DNA of 64,000 bases from Cohnella candidum (GTDB lineage Bacteria; Bacillota; Bacilli; Paenibacillales; Paenibacillaceae), in the NCBI RefSeq assembly GCF_003713065.1, contig NZ_CP033433.1, positions 1,461,001 to 1,525,000 on the forward strand. The letters run 5' to 3'. A program made the position numbers and the translations under genes. The notes under the pieces were generated by a model that saw only the letters and a program-made list of their open reading frames with translations, ran no database searches and was not told the DNA's origin. Positions within the stretch are counted from its first letter, which is position 1. Every line of letters begins with the position of its first letter. Of this stretch, positions 35,830 through 44,062 are shown piece by piece.

Positions 35830-37895
35830 AGGGTCGATCCATCGCGTTGTTCTCGATCCGGCATCGCCGGCGGATCGTCGGCTGCTGGCTGGTGTTAGCG
35901 GGATTGTGCTCCTGGTTTGCCGCTCATCTTCCGGACGTGCTGGGCGATCACGGTCTTGTAACGAATGGGCAATACGCGGAAGTCCAAAAGCGGTTGTCCC
36001 GCGAGTTTCATATGCCGGACGAGCCTGTCATCCTGCTGTTCGATCGCGGAAGCGATGAGAGGAGACAGGGGTTTCACGATGACCTGCGGAACTTTCTAGC
36101 GCGCGTCGAACGGATCGATGGCGTAGATGTGGCGGCTTCGCCGCTGAAGCGCAAAGGAATGGAGAAGGATAACGCCGCTTACGCGTTGGTTTCGCTTAAC
36201 GGTTCTCTCCGAGAAAGACGGAAAGAAATCGAAGAGATCAGGCGTGAGATTACGGTTTCGCATTCGATGAAAATCAGGATGACGGGTAAGCCTGTCGTTC
36301 AGGAAGACGTGAACCGATCCAGCAAGCGGGACATGAAGGCGGCGGAGTCGGTCGGACTTCCGGTCGCCTTTGCGCTGTTGGCGTGGACCTTCGGCGGGGT
36401 CGGGGCTGCGCTGATTCCCCTCTTGGCGGGCGGCTTGTCCGTGCTGATCGCCATGGGAATCATGTACGGCATCGGCGCTATGGGATTGCTGTCGTTGTCC
36501 GTCTTTGTTCATAACGTGATTCCGATGGCGGGAATGGCGGTATCGATCGATTTCGCCCTGTTGATGGTCAGCCGTTATCGCGAGGAGAGGAAGGAGCTTA
36601 GGCCAAGCGAAGCCGTCATTCGAACCGTGAAGACCTCCGGCCGAGCGGTCGCAACTTCCGTGCTTTGCGTCATTCTGGCTTTGGCTGGCACGCTCGCGAT
36701 ACGGATGCCGATATTCCAAAGCGTCGCATTGGCGGCGATCGTCGTGCTCCTCGTCTCGGCGTTCGTGAATATGACGCTTGTTCCCGCGCTCTTATACCTT
36801 TTCGATGTTCGGATAACTTTTCGGCAAACCCGCTCACGATCCGAAGCTCATCGCGGATGGGATGTCTTGATTCGCGGCGTGTTGGGGAGGCCGTTCTTCG
36901 GAATGGTGCTTTCGCTGATCGTTCTAACCCTCTTGCTGATTCCCGTCCGCGGCCTGAACTTGGACATCCCCGGACCCGACTCATTACCTAAAGGCACGGA
37001 TTCGCGAGAGGCAGCGGCGACGTTCGATGCGTTATTTAAGCCTCCGGGAGTAACTCAAGTGTTACTTCTCGTGGATGAGAAGGCGGATCCGTCCGGAAGG
37101 CGGGCAGGGGCTGACTCGGACAAGCTCCGGCTGATTTTGGAACGGGACGAGAGAGTTGCGAAGGTAGAAGCCGTGCGCTCTCCGCTGCGGAAAGAAGTGA
37201 CCTTATTAACGGTCTGGCTGAACGGCAACGACGCTTCGGACGCTGTTATGCGCTGGGTGAGAGACTTAGAGTTAAAATTAACAACGTTAAATGTATCGAT
37301 CGGGGGCGAGGCGAAATATCGTCAAGAAGTCCACGATGAGATATTTAATCGGATTAAATATGTACTGATTTTCGTAGGAGCGTCTAATTTCATCGTATTG
37401 GCCTGGGCCTTCCGTTCCCTGGTGATTCCCGTTAAAGCGATCGCGATGAATGGGCTCAGCATCGGCGCGTCATACGGCATTCTCGCTTGGCTGTTCCCAA
37501 CGGGGCGGTTGGGACTGCAGCCGACCGACATCGCCATCATGATCCCCGTCTTTATTTTCGGACTGGCTTTCGGGATCAGCATGGATTACGGGATTTTCCT
37601 GTTGTCGCGGATTAACGAGAGTTACCGGGGAACAGGGGACAACGACCGGGCGATTCGGGAAGGAATGTCCTCTTCAAGCCGGATCATCACATCCGCTGCG
37701 GCGATCATGATCGCGGTTACCTTGCCGTTCGCTTTGGCCGACGTGAGCGGAGTGAAGCAATTGGGCATCGGAATCGCCGGCGCACTGTTTATTGACGCTA
37801 CGGTTATCCGCCTGATTCTCGTTCCTTCGCTGATGAAGCTGTTCGGAAAATGGAATTGGTGGATGCCGTTCTCCGGTCGAACTTTCCCTCATTGA
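35826..37895 (+). CDS. MMPL/RND-family lipid transporter
   Basis: 689 residues with about 12 membrane segments in two repeats, each preceded by a large extracytoplasmic domain (about 35-175 and 380-500). The proton-relay Asp-Tyr/Asp-Phe motifs appear as SIDFALLMVSRYREE in the first half and SMDYGIFLLSRINES in the second. MMPL proteins export lipids and polyketide-lipid conjugates. The ATG overlaps the KAS stop by four bases (ATGA), so it is translated from the same operon. It most likely moves the polyketide lipid into or across the membrane. The protein has no extra N-terminal domain; GC and codon use match its neighbours. Confidence 0.92.
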   Translation: MKGRSIALFSIRHRRRIVGCWLVLAGLCSWFAAHLPDVLGDHGLVTNGQYAEVQKRLSREFHMPDEPVILLFDRGSDERRQGFHDDLRNFLARVERIDGVDVAASPLKRKGMEKDNAAYALVSLNGSLRERRKEIEEIRREITVSHSMKIRMTGKPVVQEDVNRSSKRDMKAAESVGLPVAFALLAWTFGGVGAALIPLLAGGLSVLIAMGIMYGIGAMGLLSLSVFVHNVIPMAGMAVSIDFALLMVSRYREERKELRPSEAVIRTVKTSGRAVATSVLCVILALAGTLAIRMPIFQSVALAAIVVLLVSAFVNMTLVPALLYLFDVRITFRQTRSRSEAHRGWDVLIRGVLGRPFFGMVLSLIVLTLLLIPVRGLNLDIPGPDSLPKGTDSREAAATFDALFKPPGVTQVLLLVDEKADPSGRRAGADSDKLRLILERDERVAKVEAVRSPLRKEVTLLTVWLNGNDASDAVMRWVRDLELKLTTLNVSIGGEAKYRQEVHDEIFNRIKYVLIFVGASNFIVLAWAFRSLVIPVKAIAMNGLSIGASYGILAWLFPTGRLGLQPTDIAIMIPVFIFGLAFGISMDYGIFLLSRINESYRGTGDNDRAIREGMSSSSRIITSAAAIMIAVTLPFALADVSGVKQLGIGIAGALFIDATVIRLILVPSLMKLFGKWNWWMPFSGRTFPH

Positions 37896-37921
37896 CCGCG
37901 AAAGACGCCGGTTCGTATAAT
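37892..37921 (+). promoter_or_regulatory. Strong sigma A-type promoter of the MDR oxidoreductase
   Basis: TTGACC (37892-37897), 18 bases, TATAAT (37916-37921). The -35 overlaps the MMPL stop codon, so the next gene has its own promoter and the PKS operon ends here without an evident terminator. Confidence 0.7.
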
Positions 37922-37961
37922 CTTACGCAAAGGCTGGAATGATCTGCGAGGAGACAACGAG

Positions 37962-38936
37962 ATGCTGGCGATGGTATGCGCGAAATACAGAACGTTGGAT
38001 GATGCCCTCAAGCTGAGAGAGGTGGACAAGCCCGTTCCCAAGGACGATGAAGTACTCATCAAGGTTTACGCTTCCTCGATCAATTCATGGGATTGGGATC
38101 TCATTAGAGGCAAGCCGTTAATCACAAGGCTCGGGGGACTGACGAAACCGCCGTATCCGATTCTCGGGGCGGACGTTGCGGGACGCGTGGAAGCGGTTGG
38201 CCGCAAGGTTAAAAGGCTCCGGCCTGGCGACGAAGTGCTCGGGGACGTATCGGGCTGCGGATGGGGCGGGTTCGCGGAGTATGTTTGCGCGCGCGAACAC
38301 GTCCTGTCGCCGAAACCGGCCGGGATGACCTTTGAGCAGGCGGCGTCGATCCCGCAGGCGTCCGTGCTCGCGCTGCAAGGCCTTCGCGACAAAGGCCGCA
38401 TTCGCCGGGGGATGCAGGTTTTAATCAATGGCGCAGGTGGAGGCGTTGGAACGTTTGCCGTGCAAATCGCCCGATATTTCGGAGCGGAAGTGACCGGAGT
38501 GGACAGGGGCGACAAATTGGAACTGATTCGTTCCCTCGGTGCCCGCCGCGCGGTAGATTATCGCAAGGAAGACATCACGATTGGGGAGCGGCGTTATGAC
38601 CTCATCCTCGACGTGGCGGGATACCGGTCCGTTTTCGATTGGAAACGCGTCTTGAATCCCCGGGGAATCTACGTGATGCTCGGAGGGTCGATGGGACGAA
38701 TCGGCCAAACGATACTGGCCGGACCGTGGATATCGTTGTCGGGCGGCGGAAGAATGGGGGTCCTGTTCCACAAGCCGAAACGGGAGGATCAGCAATTCGT
38801 GACGGAACTTTGCGAGTCGGGCCGAATCCAGCCGGTGATCGACAGGACTTATCCGCTGACCGGCGTCGCCGAAGCGCTGCGGTATCTCGGGGAAGGTCAT
38901 GTCAAAGGCAAAGTCGTCATCCGCATGGACGTTTAG
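37962..38936 (+). CDS. MDR-family NAD(P)-dependent oxidoreductase (quinone oxidoreductase-like)
   Basis: 324 residues. The alcohol dehydrogenase-like N-terminal half has the GADVAGRVEAVG segment at about residue 67, and the Rossmann motif is GAGGGVGTFAVQIARYFGAEV at about 153. No zinc-ligand cysteine cluster is present, so it belongs to the quinone oxidoreductase/enoyl reductase branch. Substrate unknown; electrophile detoxification is common for such proteins. GAGGAGAC precedes the ATG. Its stop overlaps the convergent TetR gene by four bases. Confidence 0.88.
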   Translation: MLAMVCAKYRTLDDALKLREVDKPVPKDDEVLIKVYASSINSWDWDLIRGKPLITRLGGLTKPPYPILGADVAGRVEAVGRKVKRLRPGDEVLGDVSGCGWGGFAEYVCAREHVLSPKPAGMTFEQAASIPQASVLALQGLRDKGRIRRGMQVLINGAGGGVGTFAVQIARYFGAEVTGVDRGDKLELIRSLGARRAVDYRKEDITIGERRYDLILDVAGYRSVFDWKRVLNPRGIYVMLGGSMGRIGQTILAGPWISLSGGGRMGVLFHKPKREDQQFVTELCESGRIQPVIDRTYPLTGVAEALRYLGEGHVKGKVVIRMDV

Positions 38937-39532
38937 TGCGCGTTCAAGCAGCATTGCTGCAGATAAGCGGTAAAACTGGCGATATTCATCAGCATGTGCC
39001 GGTTGCTGCCTTCCAGCTTGCTGAGCAGGATGCCGCCTTCGAGCAGGGAAAAAGCGAAAGAGGCGAGCGCGTCCGCGTCTACGTCCTTCTTGAATTCCCC
39101 GGTACGAATCCCATCCTGAATAATGCTTTTCAAGGAGTCCAGAGTGGCGTTCAAGCCTCTCTGGGCTCTTTGGCGTAAAACGGGATGCGTATCGTCGCTT
39201 TCGACGGCCGTATTTTGCAAGGGACATCCGCCGGTGAACGGCGGGTCTTCGACGACGTTCTCATAGACGCGGAAATACGCCAGCAATCGACCTGCTGCGG
39301 TCGTCTCCCGGCCGATCGCATCGGCGAATTTACCGCCCACGATCCTCGCGGCGTAATTGTAGGCTTCAAGGGCGATCTCGTCCTTATTGCCGAAATGGCG
39401 GTAGATGCCGCCTTTTTGAATCCCGGTCGCGGCGATAATGTCGTTCAGCGACGAGCCGGCAAATCCTTGCCGGTTGAAAAGCTCCGCCGATTTCATGATG
39501 ATGCGTTCCCGGGTTTGCTCTCCTTTTTTCAT
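38933..39532 (-). CDS. TetR/AcrR-family transcriptional regulator
   Basis: 199 residues. The N-terminal helix-turn-helix is RIIMKSAELFNRQGFAGSSL through GIQKGGIYRHFGNKDEIALE. The ligand domain contains GGCPLQNTAVESDDTHPVLR, with a cysteine that may sense electrophiles, as in the YxaF/AcrR-like subgroup carrying this motif. It is convergent with the oxidoreductase (4-base overlap) and divergent from an MFS exporter. A partly palindromic site with a plausible repressor position lies before the MFS gene. Confidence 0.9.
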   Translation of the reverse strand: MKKGEQTRERIIMKSAELFNRQGFAGSSLNDIIAATGIQKGGIYRHFGNKDEIALEAYNYAARIVGGKFADAIGRETTAAGRLLAYFRVYENVVEDPPFTGGCPLQNTAVESDDTHPVLRQRAQRGLNATLDSLKSIIQDGIRTGEFKKDVDADALASFAFSLLEGGILLSKLEGSNRHMLMNIASFTAYLQQCCLNAH

Positions 39533-39568
39533 GTGCCCTCCAGGCGAACGAGTATTCGAATTACGTCC

Positions 39569-39574
39569 ATTATA
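39569..39574 (-). promoter_or_regulatory. -10 box of the TetR gene
   Basis: Leftward TGGTATAAT, an extended -10 with TATAAT, 37 bases before the tetR start. The -35 is poor, compatible with an extended -10 promoter. Confidence 0.45.
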
Positions 39575-39626
39575 CCAACTTCACGGAAAAAGCTCTTGCG
39601 CTCCTTCGGAACTATGATACCATAAA

Positions 39627-39644
39627 AGGGACCAATCGGTATCT
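39627..39644. promoter_or_regulatory. Candidate TetR operator before the MFS gene
   Basis: AGGGACCAATCGGTATCT is imperfectly palindromic around ACC-AATC-GGT. It lies just downstream of a TTGCGC-16-TACCAT promoter-like pair (39596-39623), where a repressor would block transcription. Confidence 0.4.
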
Positions 39645-39670
39645 TTTTTTGAACAGAAAGGCGGCGCCTG

Positions 39671-40909
39671 ATGGATTCTAAACGTGTATATGAACGTCAT
39701 TATGCTTGGATCGGACTTGGGGCATTATGGATCATCGGCTTCATCGGAGCGATTTCCCGTTTTATCATGGCGTCCTACCAGGTGCAAATGTCGGAGGACT
39801 TGGACGTGGGACGCGGCTTTATCTCGGCGGCTTGGTCCACGAACTTGTTTATCGCGGCGCTGTGCGCGCCGATCGGCGGAAAACTCGTCGACCGGTACGG
39901 GCCAAGGAAGGTGATGCTTCTTGCCAGCCTGTTCGGCATTTCGGGCACGGGCCTTGTTTATCTGGGCCACCAACCCGTGTTTTTCTTTACGGGCTACGGA
40001 ATCTTATCCGGATTGGCCGGTCTTAGCGCGTCGACGGCTTACGTGCTGATCTTTCAATGGTTCGGACGGCACAAAGCGAAGGCCGCCGGCATTCTAAGCA
40101 GCGCTTCCTCGGTCGGTCTTGCCGTTTGCACGCCGGTTTTTCTCTCCAATGAAAACTTGACCTGGGAATACGCGTTTATGATTTCGGCGTTGATGGGATT
40201 GATCTTGACGATCCCGCTCATTCTGTTCGTCATTCGTCCCGATAAGGGGAACGTACCAACGGATGGTAAGTCAGAAACCGGCGTTCACGCGGAGAAAACG
40301 GATGAGTCGTCCGTCGCTCCGACGCTCAGAGAGCGTCTCCGCTGGCCATTGTTCATCGTGGCGTTCGCGTTGTTTACGTGCGGGCTCAACATGGGAACCG
40401 TCGAAATGAACCTGGTAGCGATCCATCAGCAGTCGGACGTTTCACCGGGAACGATCGCGCAGGCAATGGGCATTCTCGGCGTCATGGAAATCGTCGGCTC
40501 GCTCGCGTTCGGCTTCTTGATGGACGTAGCGGATAAACGGCTGTCAATGATGCTGCTCTATGGCATCCGGATTCTCGGCTTTTGGATTTTGCTGATTCAC
40601 GCGCCGTGGTCTCCCGCCGTCTTCGCCGTCGCCTTCGGCATTACCTATCTGGGCGCGGTTCCCGGAGGAATGCTCATTGCCGGTCAGTACGCGAACCGCA
40701 AAGGGAGTCTGGTCGGCAATCTCATGCTGTTCCATCAAGCCGGCGGCATACTCGGGGCGTTGATCGGGGGTCTGGCGTACGATGCGTTCGGCAGCTATCA
40801 AGTCTTGATCGGCCTTGACGCCGTACTTTGCGGAATGGCGGCCGCCGGTTACGCCGTCTTGAAGCTTCGCCAATACTCACGCAAAGGGGAGATGAACGTT
40901 GCGGCTTAA
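39671..40909 (+). CDS. MFS transporter
   Basis: 412 residues with 12 membrane segments. Motif A is GGKLVDRYGPRKVMLLASL at about residue 74. It resembles monocarboxylate/oxalate-type or drug MFS carriers; substrate is not predictable. A GAAAGGCGG site precedes the ATG. It is divergent from a TetR gene, so likely derepressed by the TetR ligand, and overlaps the following peroxiredoxin-like gene by 11 bases, forming an operon. Confidence 0.9.
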   Translation: MDSKRVYERHYAWIGLGALWIIGFIGAISRFIMASYQVQMSEDLDVGRGFISAAWSTNLFIAALCAPIGGKLVDRYGPRKVMLLASLFGISGTGLVYLGHQPVFFFTGYGILSGLAGLSASTAYVLIFQWFGRHKAKAAGILSSASSVGLAVCTPVFLSNENLTWEYAFMISALMGLILTIPLILFVIRPDKGNVPTDGKSETGVHAEKTDESSVAPTLRERLRWPLFIVAFALFTCGLNMGTVEMNLVAIHQQSDVSPGTIAQAMGILGVMEIVGSLAFGFLMDVADKRLSMMLLYGIRILGFWILLIHAPWSPAVFAVAFGITYLGAVPGGMLIAGQYANRKGSLVGNLMLFHQAGGILGALIGGLAYDAFGSYQVLIGLDAVLCGMAAAGYAVLKLRQYSRKGEMNVAA

Positions 40910-41552
40910 AGATCAGTTGGAACAAGCGAAAGCCGGCTTTCTCTCGATCGCTCCGGAGGAGGCTCGGGACTCCATTCTCCTTCACATCGGGGAACTTCAG
41001 CGTTCCGGCATCGCCTTCGGCTTGAGGGAAGGGGAGGAAGCTCCGGATTTCGTATTGTCCGATCCTCTTGGAGAGGAAGTAACGCTGTATCGGGAGCTTG
41101 CGAAGGGACCCGTCGTACTTACGTTTTACCGCGGCGGCTGGTGCCCGTTCTGCAGCCTGCAACTGAGAGCGTACCAACAAATCCTGCCGGAAATCCGTAA
41201 GCTTGGCGGGCAATTGATCGCGGTTACTCCCCAAAGACCGGACCACACATTGTCACAATTGGAGAAAGAAGCTTTGGCATTTCGGGTGCTCAGCGATCCG
41301 CACGGGCATGTCGCAGATCGGTACGGGCTTCTGTACGAGTTGCCGGAATACCTGAGGCTTACCTTTGCGAATACGCTCAAAAGGGACCTGGCAGCCGTAA
41401 ACGATACCGACCGATGGGTACTGCCGGTTCCAGGGACATTCATCGTCGATTCGGGCGGAATCGTCCGGCGTGCCCGCGTAGACCCGGATTTCATGCAGCG
41501 GATGGAACCTGAAGAAATCCTGGATGGATTAAAGGAATTGCGGGGCGATTAA
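40899..41552 (+). CDS. Peroxiredoxin-like AhpC/TSA-family thiol protein
   Basis: 217 residues with a thioredoxin fold. The active-site loop is FYRGGWCPFCSLQLRAYQ at about residues 75-92, with a WCPFC CxxC in place of the single peroxidatic Cys of classical AhpC. This is typical of the peroxiredoxin-like/redoxin branch. It probably reduces peroxides or disulfides. The TTG start at 40899 follows AAAGGGGAG and overlaps the MFS stop, so the two are coupled. Physiological electron donor unknown. Confidence 0.88.
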   Translation: MRLKDQLEQAKAGFLSIAPEEARDSILLHIGELQRSGIAFGLREGEEAPDFVLSDPLGEEVTLYRELAKGPVVLTFYRGGWCPFCSLQLRAYQQILPEIRKLGGQLIAVTPQRPDHTLSQLEKEALAFRVLSDPHGHVADRYGLLYELPEYLRLTFANTLKRDLAAVNDTDRWVLPVPGTFIVDSGGIVRRARVDPDFMQRMEPEEILDGLKELRGD

Positions 41553-41590
41553 AGAATTCATTCAAAAACGATTCGAGGGCAGGTGCTCCT

Positions 41591-42385
41591 ATGAAAATCC
41601 TGATCACCGGTGCGACGGGCAGCGTCGGTTCCGGTGCGGCGGAGGCTTTGTCGACCGAACATGAGGTCCGGCTTTCGGACGTTCAAGCTTTGGACTCGGC
41701 ACTTCCTTATTATCAAGCGGACGTTCGGGTGCCCGGAGCGCTTGATTCCGCTGCGGAAGGCGTGGACGTCATCCTCCACACTCCCGCCTTTCACGGCATC
41801 CGCATGGGCAAGCATTCTGAGCAGGAGTTTTACGATCTGAACGTCACGGGAACGTTCCAAATGTTCCAATCCGCGGTGCTGCGGAAGGTACGTCGCGTCG
41901 TCTGGCTGTCGAGCATGTCCTTTTACGGCAACGACTTCTACGCTTACACGAAAAAGGTCGGAGAGCAGCTATGCGCCTTCTACCATGAACGGCACGACAT
42001 CGAAGTGATCATGCTGCGGCCCGCGGATTTTACTCCGTTTCGCGATCTGCTGCACTACGGAGAAAGAATGCTCCACGGCGGTGTGGACAGGCGGGACGTT
42101 ATTCAAGCCGTCGTTAGCGCCGTTACATGTCCCGTGAAGTTCGGCGCCTATCATATCGTCCGTCAGGATCCGTTTACGGATGAGGAAGCGGCTTCGTACG
42201 CGGAAGCACCGGCAGACATTTGGGAGAAAGCTTATCCCGGCGCCAGGGATTTCATCCGCGAGCATGGTTTCCGGATGCCCGAGCAAATTCATGCATCGGA
42301 TTTGTCCAAGGAACGAACGGAACTCGGCTATGAGCCCCGGTATAACTTCGGAACGTTCATGAAAGAGTATGGGGGGAACCGATAG
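41591..42385 (+). CDS. NAD-dependent epimerase/dehydratase (extended SDR)
   Basis: 264 residues. The Rossmann motif is GATGSVGSGAAEAL at residue 7, with the SDR SSMSF and YAYTKKVGE catalytic region (Tyr-x-x-x-Lys) at about 115-130. It is somewhat shorter than most sugar-nucleotide epimerases, so an atypical substrate is possible. A GAGGGCAGGTG site precedes the ATG; the gene lies 38 bases after the peroxiredoxin-like gene and may share its transcript. Confidence 0.83.
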   Translation: MKILITGATGSVGSGAAEALSTEHEVRLSDVQALDSALPYYQADVRVPGALDSAAEGVDVILHTPAFHGIRMGKHSEQEFYDLNVTGTFQMFQSAVLRKVRRVVWLSSMSFYGNDFYAYTKKVGEQLCAFYHERHDIEVIMLRPADFTPFRDLLHYGERMLHGGVDRRDVIQAVVSAVTCPVKFGAYHIVRQDPFTDEEAASYAEAPADIWEKAYPGARDFIREHGFRMPEQIHASDLSKERTELGYEPRYNFGTFMKEYGGNR

Positions 42386-42408
42386 GAGCAGAGCCCGCGT
42401 CCATGAAA

Positions 42409-42439
42409 TTGAAACTCGGTGTCTTGTTTTCCGTATAAT
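42409..42439 (+). promoter_or_regulatory. Promoter of the CDF transporter gene
   Basis: TTGAAA (42409-42414), 19 bases, TATAAT (42434-42439). The implied transcription start near 42446 favours the translation start at 42488 over earlier ones. Confidence 0.5.
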
Positions 42440-42487
42440 CGGGTTAAGGAATACGAGAAATTCAAGATGGAGGAATCATTTCACTTT

Positions 42488-43480
42488 ATGGACCCGGCAA
42501 GCAAACGAATTCCGTTCTGGACATTGATCAAAAAAGGAAACATGTCGTCGGCGACGGCGGCGGTCGGCAACGCGCTGCTGGCGGGGGCGAAGGCTTTCGC
42601 GGCAGCTTTCACGGGAAACGGGACGATGTTCGCATCGGCCATGCATTCCGGCGCCGACGCCTTGAATCAAGGCTTCGTTTTCGTCGGCAGCGTATTGGCG
42701 GAACAGAAGGCGACGCGCAGGTTCCCGACCGGCTTCGGCCGCGTCATCAACATTTTCTGCATGATCGCGGTGCTCGTCGTCACGATCATGGCCTATGAAA
42801 CGATTCTCAAGGGAATTCATCTGATCCAGCATCCCGGCGGGAAACCGTCCGGTTTTTGGCTGAATATCGCGGTGCTTTTGCTGACCCTCGTGGTGGACGG
42901 TTTTGTTTTAATCAAAGCGATGAAGGAAATCGCGTTCGAATCGCGTTCCGGCGCGAAGGGCTTGTCCGTCGTTCCCGCGGCATTCCGCCATGTCGGCAGG
43001 GCCGCTCCGCCTACGCGTCTCGTTTTCTACGAGGATCTGGTCGCGACTTCGGGCGCCGTTCTCGCTGTGCTGGCGGTTATCATTACCTCGTTTACGGATT
43101 TCGCCGTCATGGACGGCATGACGACCGTCGTCATCGGATGTTTGATGATTTTGGTCGCTTTCCGGGTAGGGTACGACAACATGGCCGGTTTGATCGGCGT
43201 CGCCGCGCCGCTGGAAGTCGAGGAAAAGGTGGCCAAGATCATTTTCTCGAACGACCAGGTGACCGACATTTACAAAATGCGCGTGCTGCAGGAAGGCCGG
43301 TATTATCACGTGGAAGGGATGATCGAGCTGCGTCCCGGCCTGTCCCTCGCCGATGCCGACGATATCAAATTCAAGGTCATCGACAAACTGTTGCTCGATC
43401 CGGACATTGCGGACGTAACGATCAGCATTCTCGAAGACAACGGCGTCCGGAATTGGCGTGCAGGCGAGACCCTAGAATAG
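42488..43480 (+). CDS. Cation diffusion facilitator family transporter
   Basis: 330 residues with about six membrane segments. The first metal-site motif is seen as SAMHSGADALNQ (His and Asp), and the second membrane site as YEDLVATSGA. A C-terminal cytosolic domain (about 250-330) matches the CDF dimerisation fold. It exports divalent metal ions such as zinc, manganese or iron with proton exchange. The start is uncertain: ATG 42488 has GGAGG 14 bases upstream, and ATG 42467 has a weaker site. It is a single gene closed by a bidirectional terminator. Confidence 0.87.
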   Translation: MDPASKRIPFWTLIKKGNMSSATAAVGNALLAGAKAFAAAFTGNGTMFASAMHSGADALNQGFVFVGSVLAEQKATRRFPTGFGRVINIFCMIAVLVVTIMAYETILKGIHLIQHPGGKPSGFWLNIAVLLLTLVVDGFVLIKAMKEIAFESRSGAKGLSVVPAAFRHVGRAAPPTRLVFYEDLVATSGAVLAVLAVIITSFTDFAVMDGMTTVVIGCLMILVAFRVGYDNMAGLIGVAAPLEVEEKVAKIIFSNDQVTDIYKMRVLQEGRYYHVEGMIELRPGLSLADADDIKFKVIDKLLLDPDIADVTISILEDNGVRNWRAGETLE

Positions 43481-43490
43481 CGGTCCAAAC

Positions 43491-43533
43491 GAATAAGGAG
43501 CAGTTTGCCACAGGCAACTGCTCCTTATTGTTT
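43491..43533. terminator. Bidirectional terminator between CDF and HxlR genes
   Basis: A 17-bp stem, AATAAGGAGCAGTT(T)GCC with GGCAACTGCTCCTTATT, one bulge, loop ACA, then TTTC. Confidence 0.85.
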
Positions 43534-43547
43534 CATACTTGTCGTCG

Positions 43548-43868
43548 TCAAGCCCATTCTCTGGCCCACATTTTCATTTCGTGGATGATTTTATGGAGCG
43601 CTTGACCTTTGACCGTTAAACCGTACTCCACGGTCGGAGGGACGGTCGCAAAAGCTTCCCGAACGAGTATGTCATGAACCTCAAGGTGACGCAGCGTATC
43701 CGTGAGCGCTTTCGAACTGACGCCGTGAATGGCGGATTTGAGTTCGCCGAAGCGCTTTTTGCCGTGCGTCAGCTCCCGAATGACCAAGAAGGTCCACTTG
43801 CCGCCTATGACGTTCAGTGCCTTTTCGATGGAACATTCGTAAGTTTGAGTTTGCAATTCCGCTTCCAT
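43548..43868 (-). CDS. HxlR-family transcriptional regulator
   Basis: 106 residues. A cysteine near the N-terminus (ECSIEKALNVIGGKWTF) is followed by the MarR-like winged helix LTHGKKRFGELKSAIHGVSSKAL. In HypR/YodB-type members this conserved cysteine senses disulfide or quinone stress, so a thiol-redox switch is plausible. GAGGAG precedes the ATG at 43868. It is divergent from an aldo-keto reductase, a common target of such regulators; the shared spacer holds GGTAAC repeats. Confidence 0.88.
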   Translation of the reverse strand: MEAELQTQTYECSIEKALNVIGGKWTFLVIRELTHGKKRFGELKSAIHGVSSKALTDTLRHLEVHDILVREAFATVPPTVEYGLTVKGQALHKIIHEMKMWAREWA

Positions 43869-43907
43869 TCGATCTGATCTCCTCGAAAACGATTGGCTAT
43901 TATTCTC

Positions 43908-43937
43908 ATTATACAGAGCGATGACAACATATATCAA
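43908..43937 (-). promoter_or_regulatory. Sigma A promoter of the HxlR gene
   Basis: On the leftward strand: TTGATA (43932-43937), 18 bases, TATAAT (43908-43913). Confidence 0.6.
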
Positions 43938-43948
43938 TGACGCCCAAT

Positions 43949-43977
43949 GGTAACTTCAAGGTAACAAAGGCAAGTTA
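43949..43977. promoter_or_regulatory. Repeats likely bound by HxlR between hxlR and the aldo-keto reductase
   Basis: GGTAAC at 43949-43954 and 43960-43965 lie 11 bases apart in direct orientation, with AAGTTA (43972-43977) forming an inverted partner to TAACTT (43951-43956). HxlR/DUF24 regulators use TTACC/GGTAA-type half sites. Confidence 0.45.
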
Positions 43978-44062
43978 AATTGCGTACTTCCGGGTCATTC
44001 GTTTTTATTCTATGCTTGAAAGGCAAGGACTATCTTCCAGGATTCGAAAGGGGATACCGATC

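Noticed and set aside
31631-37895. A hidden acyl carrier protein gene in the PKS operon
   Set aside because: All junctions overlap, so no space exists, and no DSL-type motif is seen in other frames.
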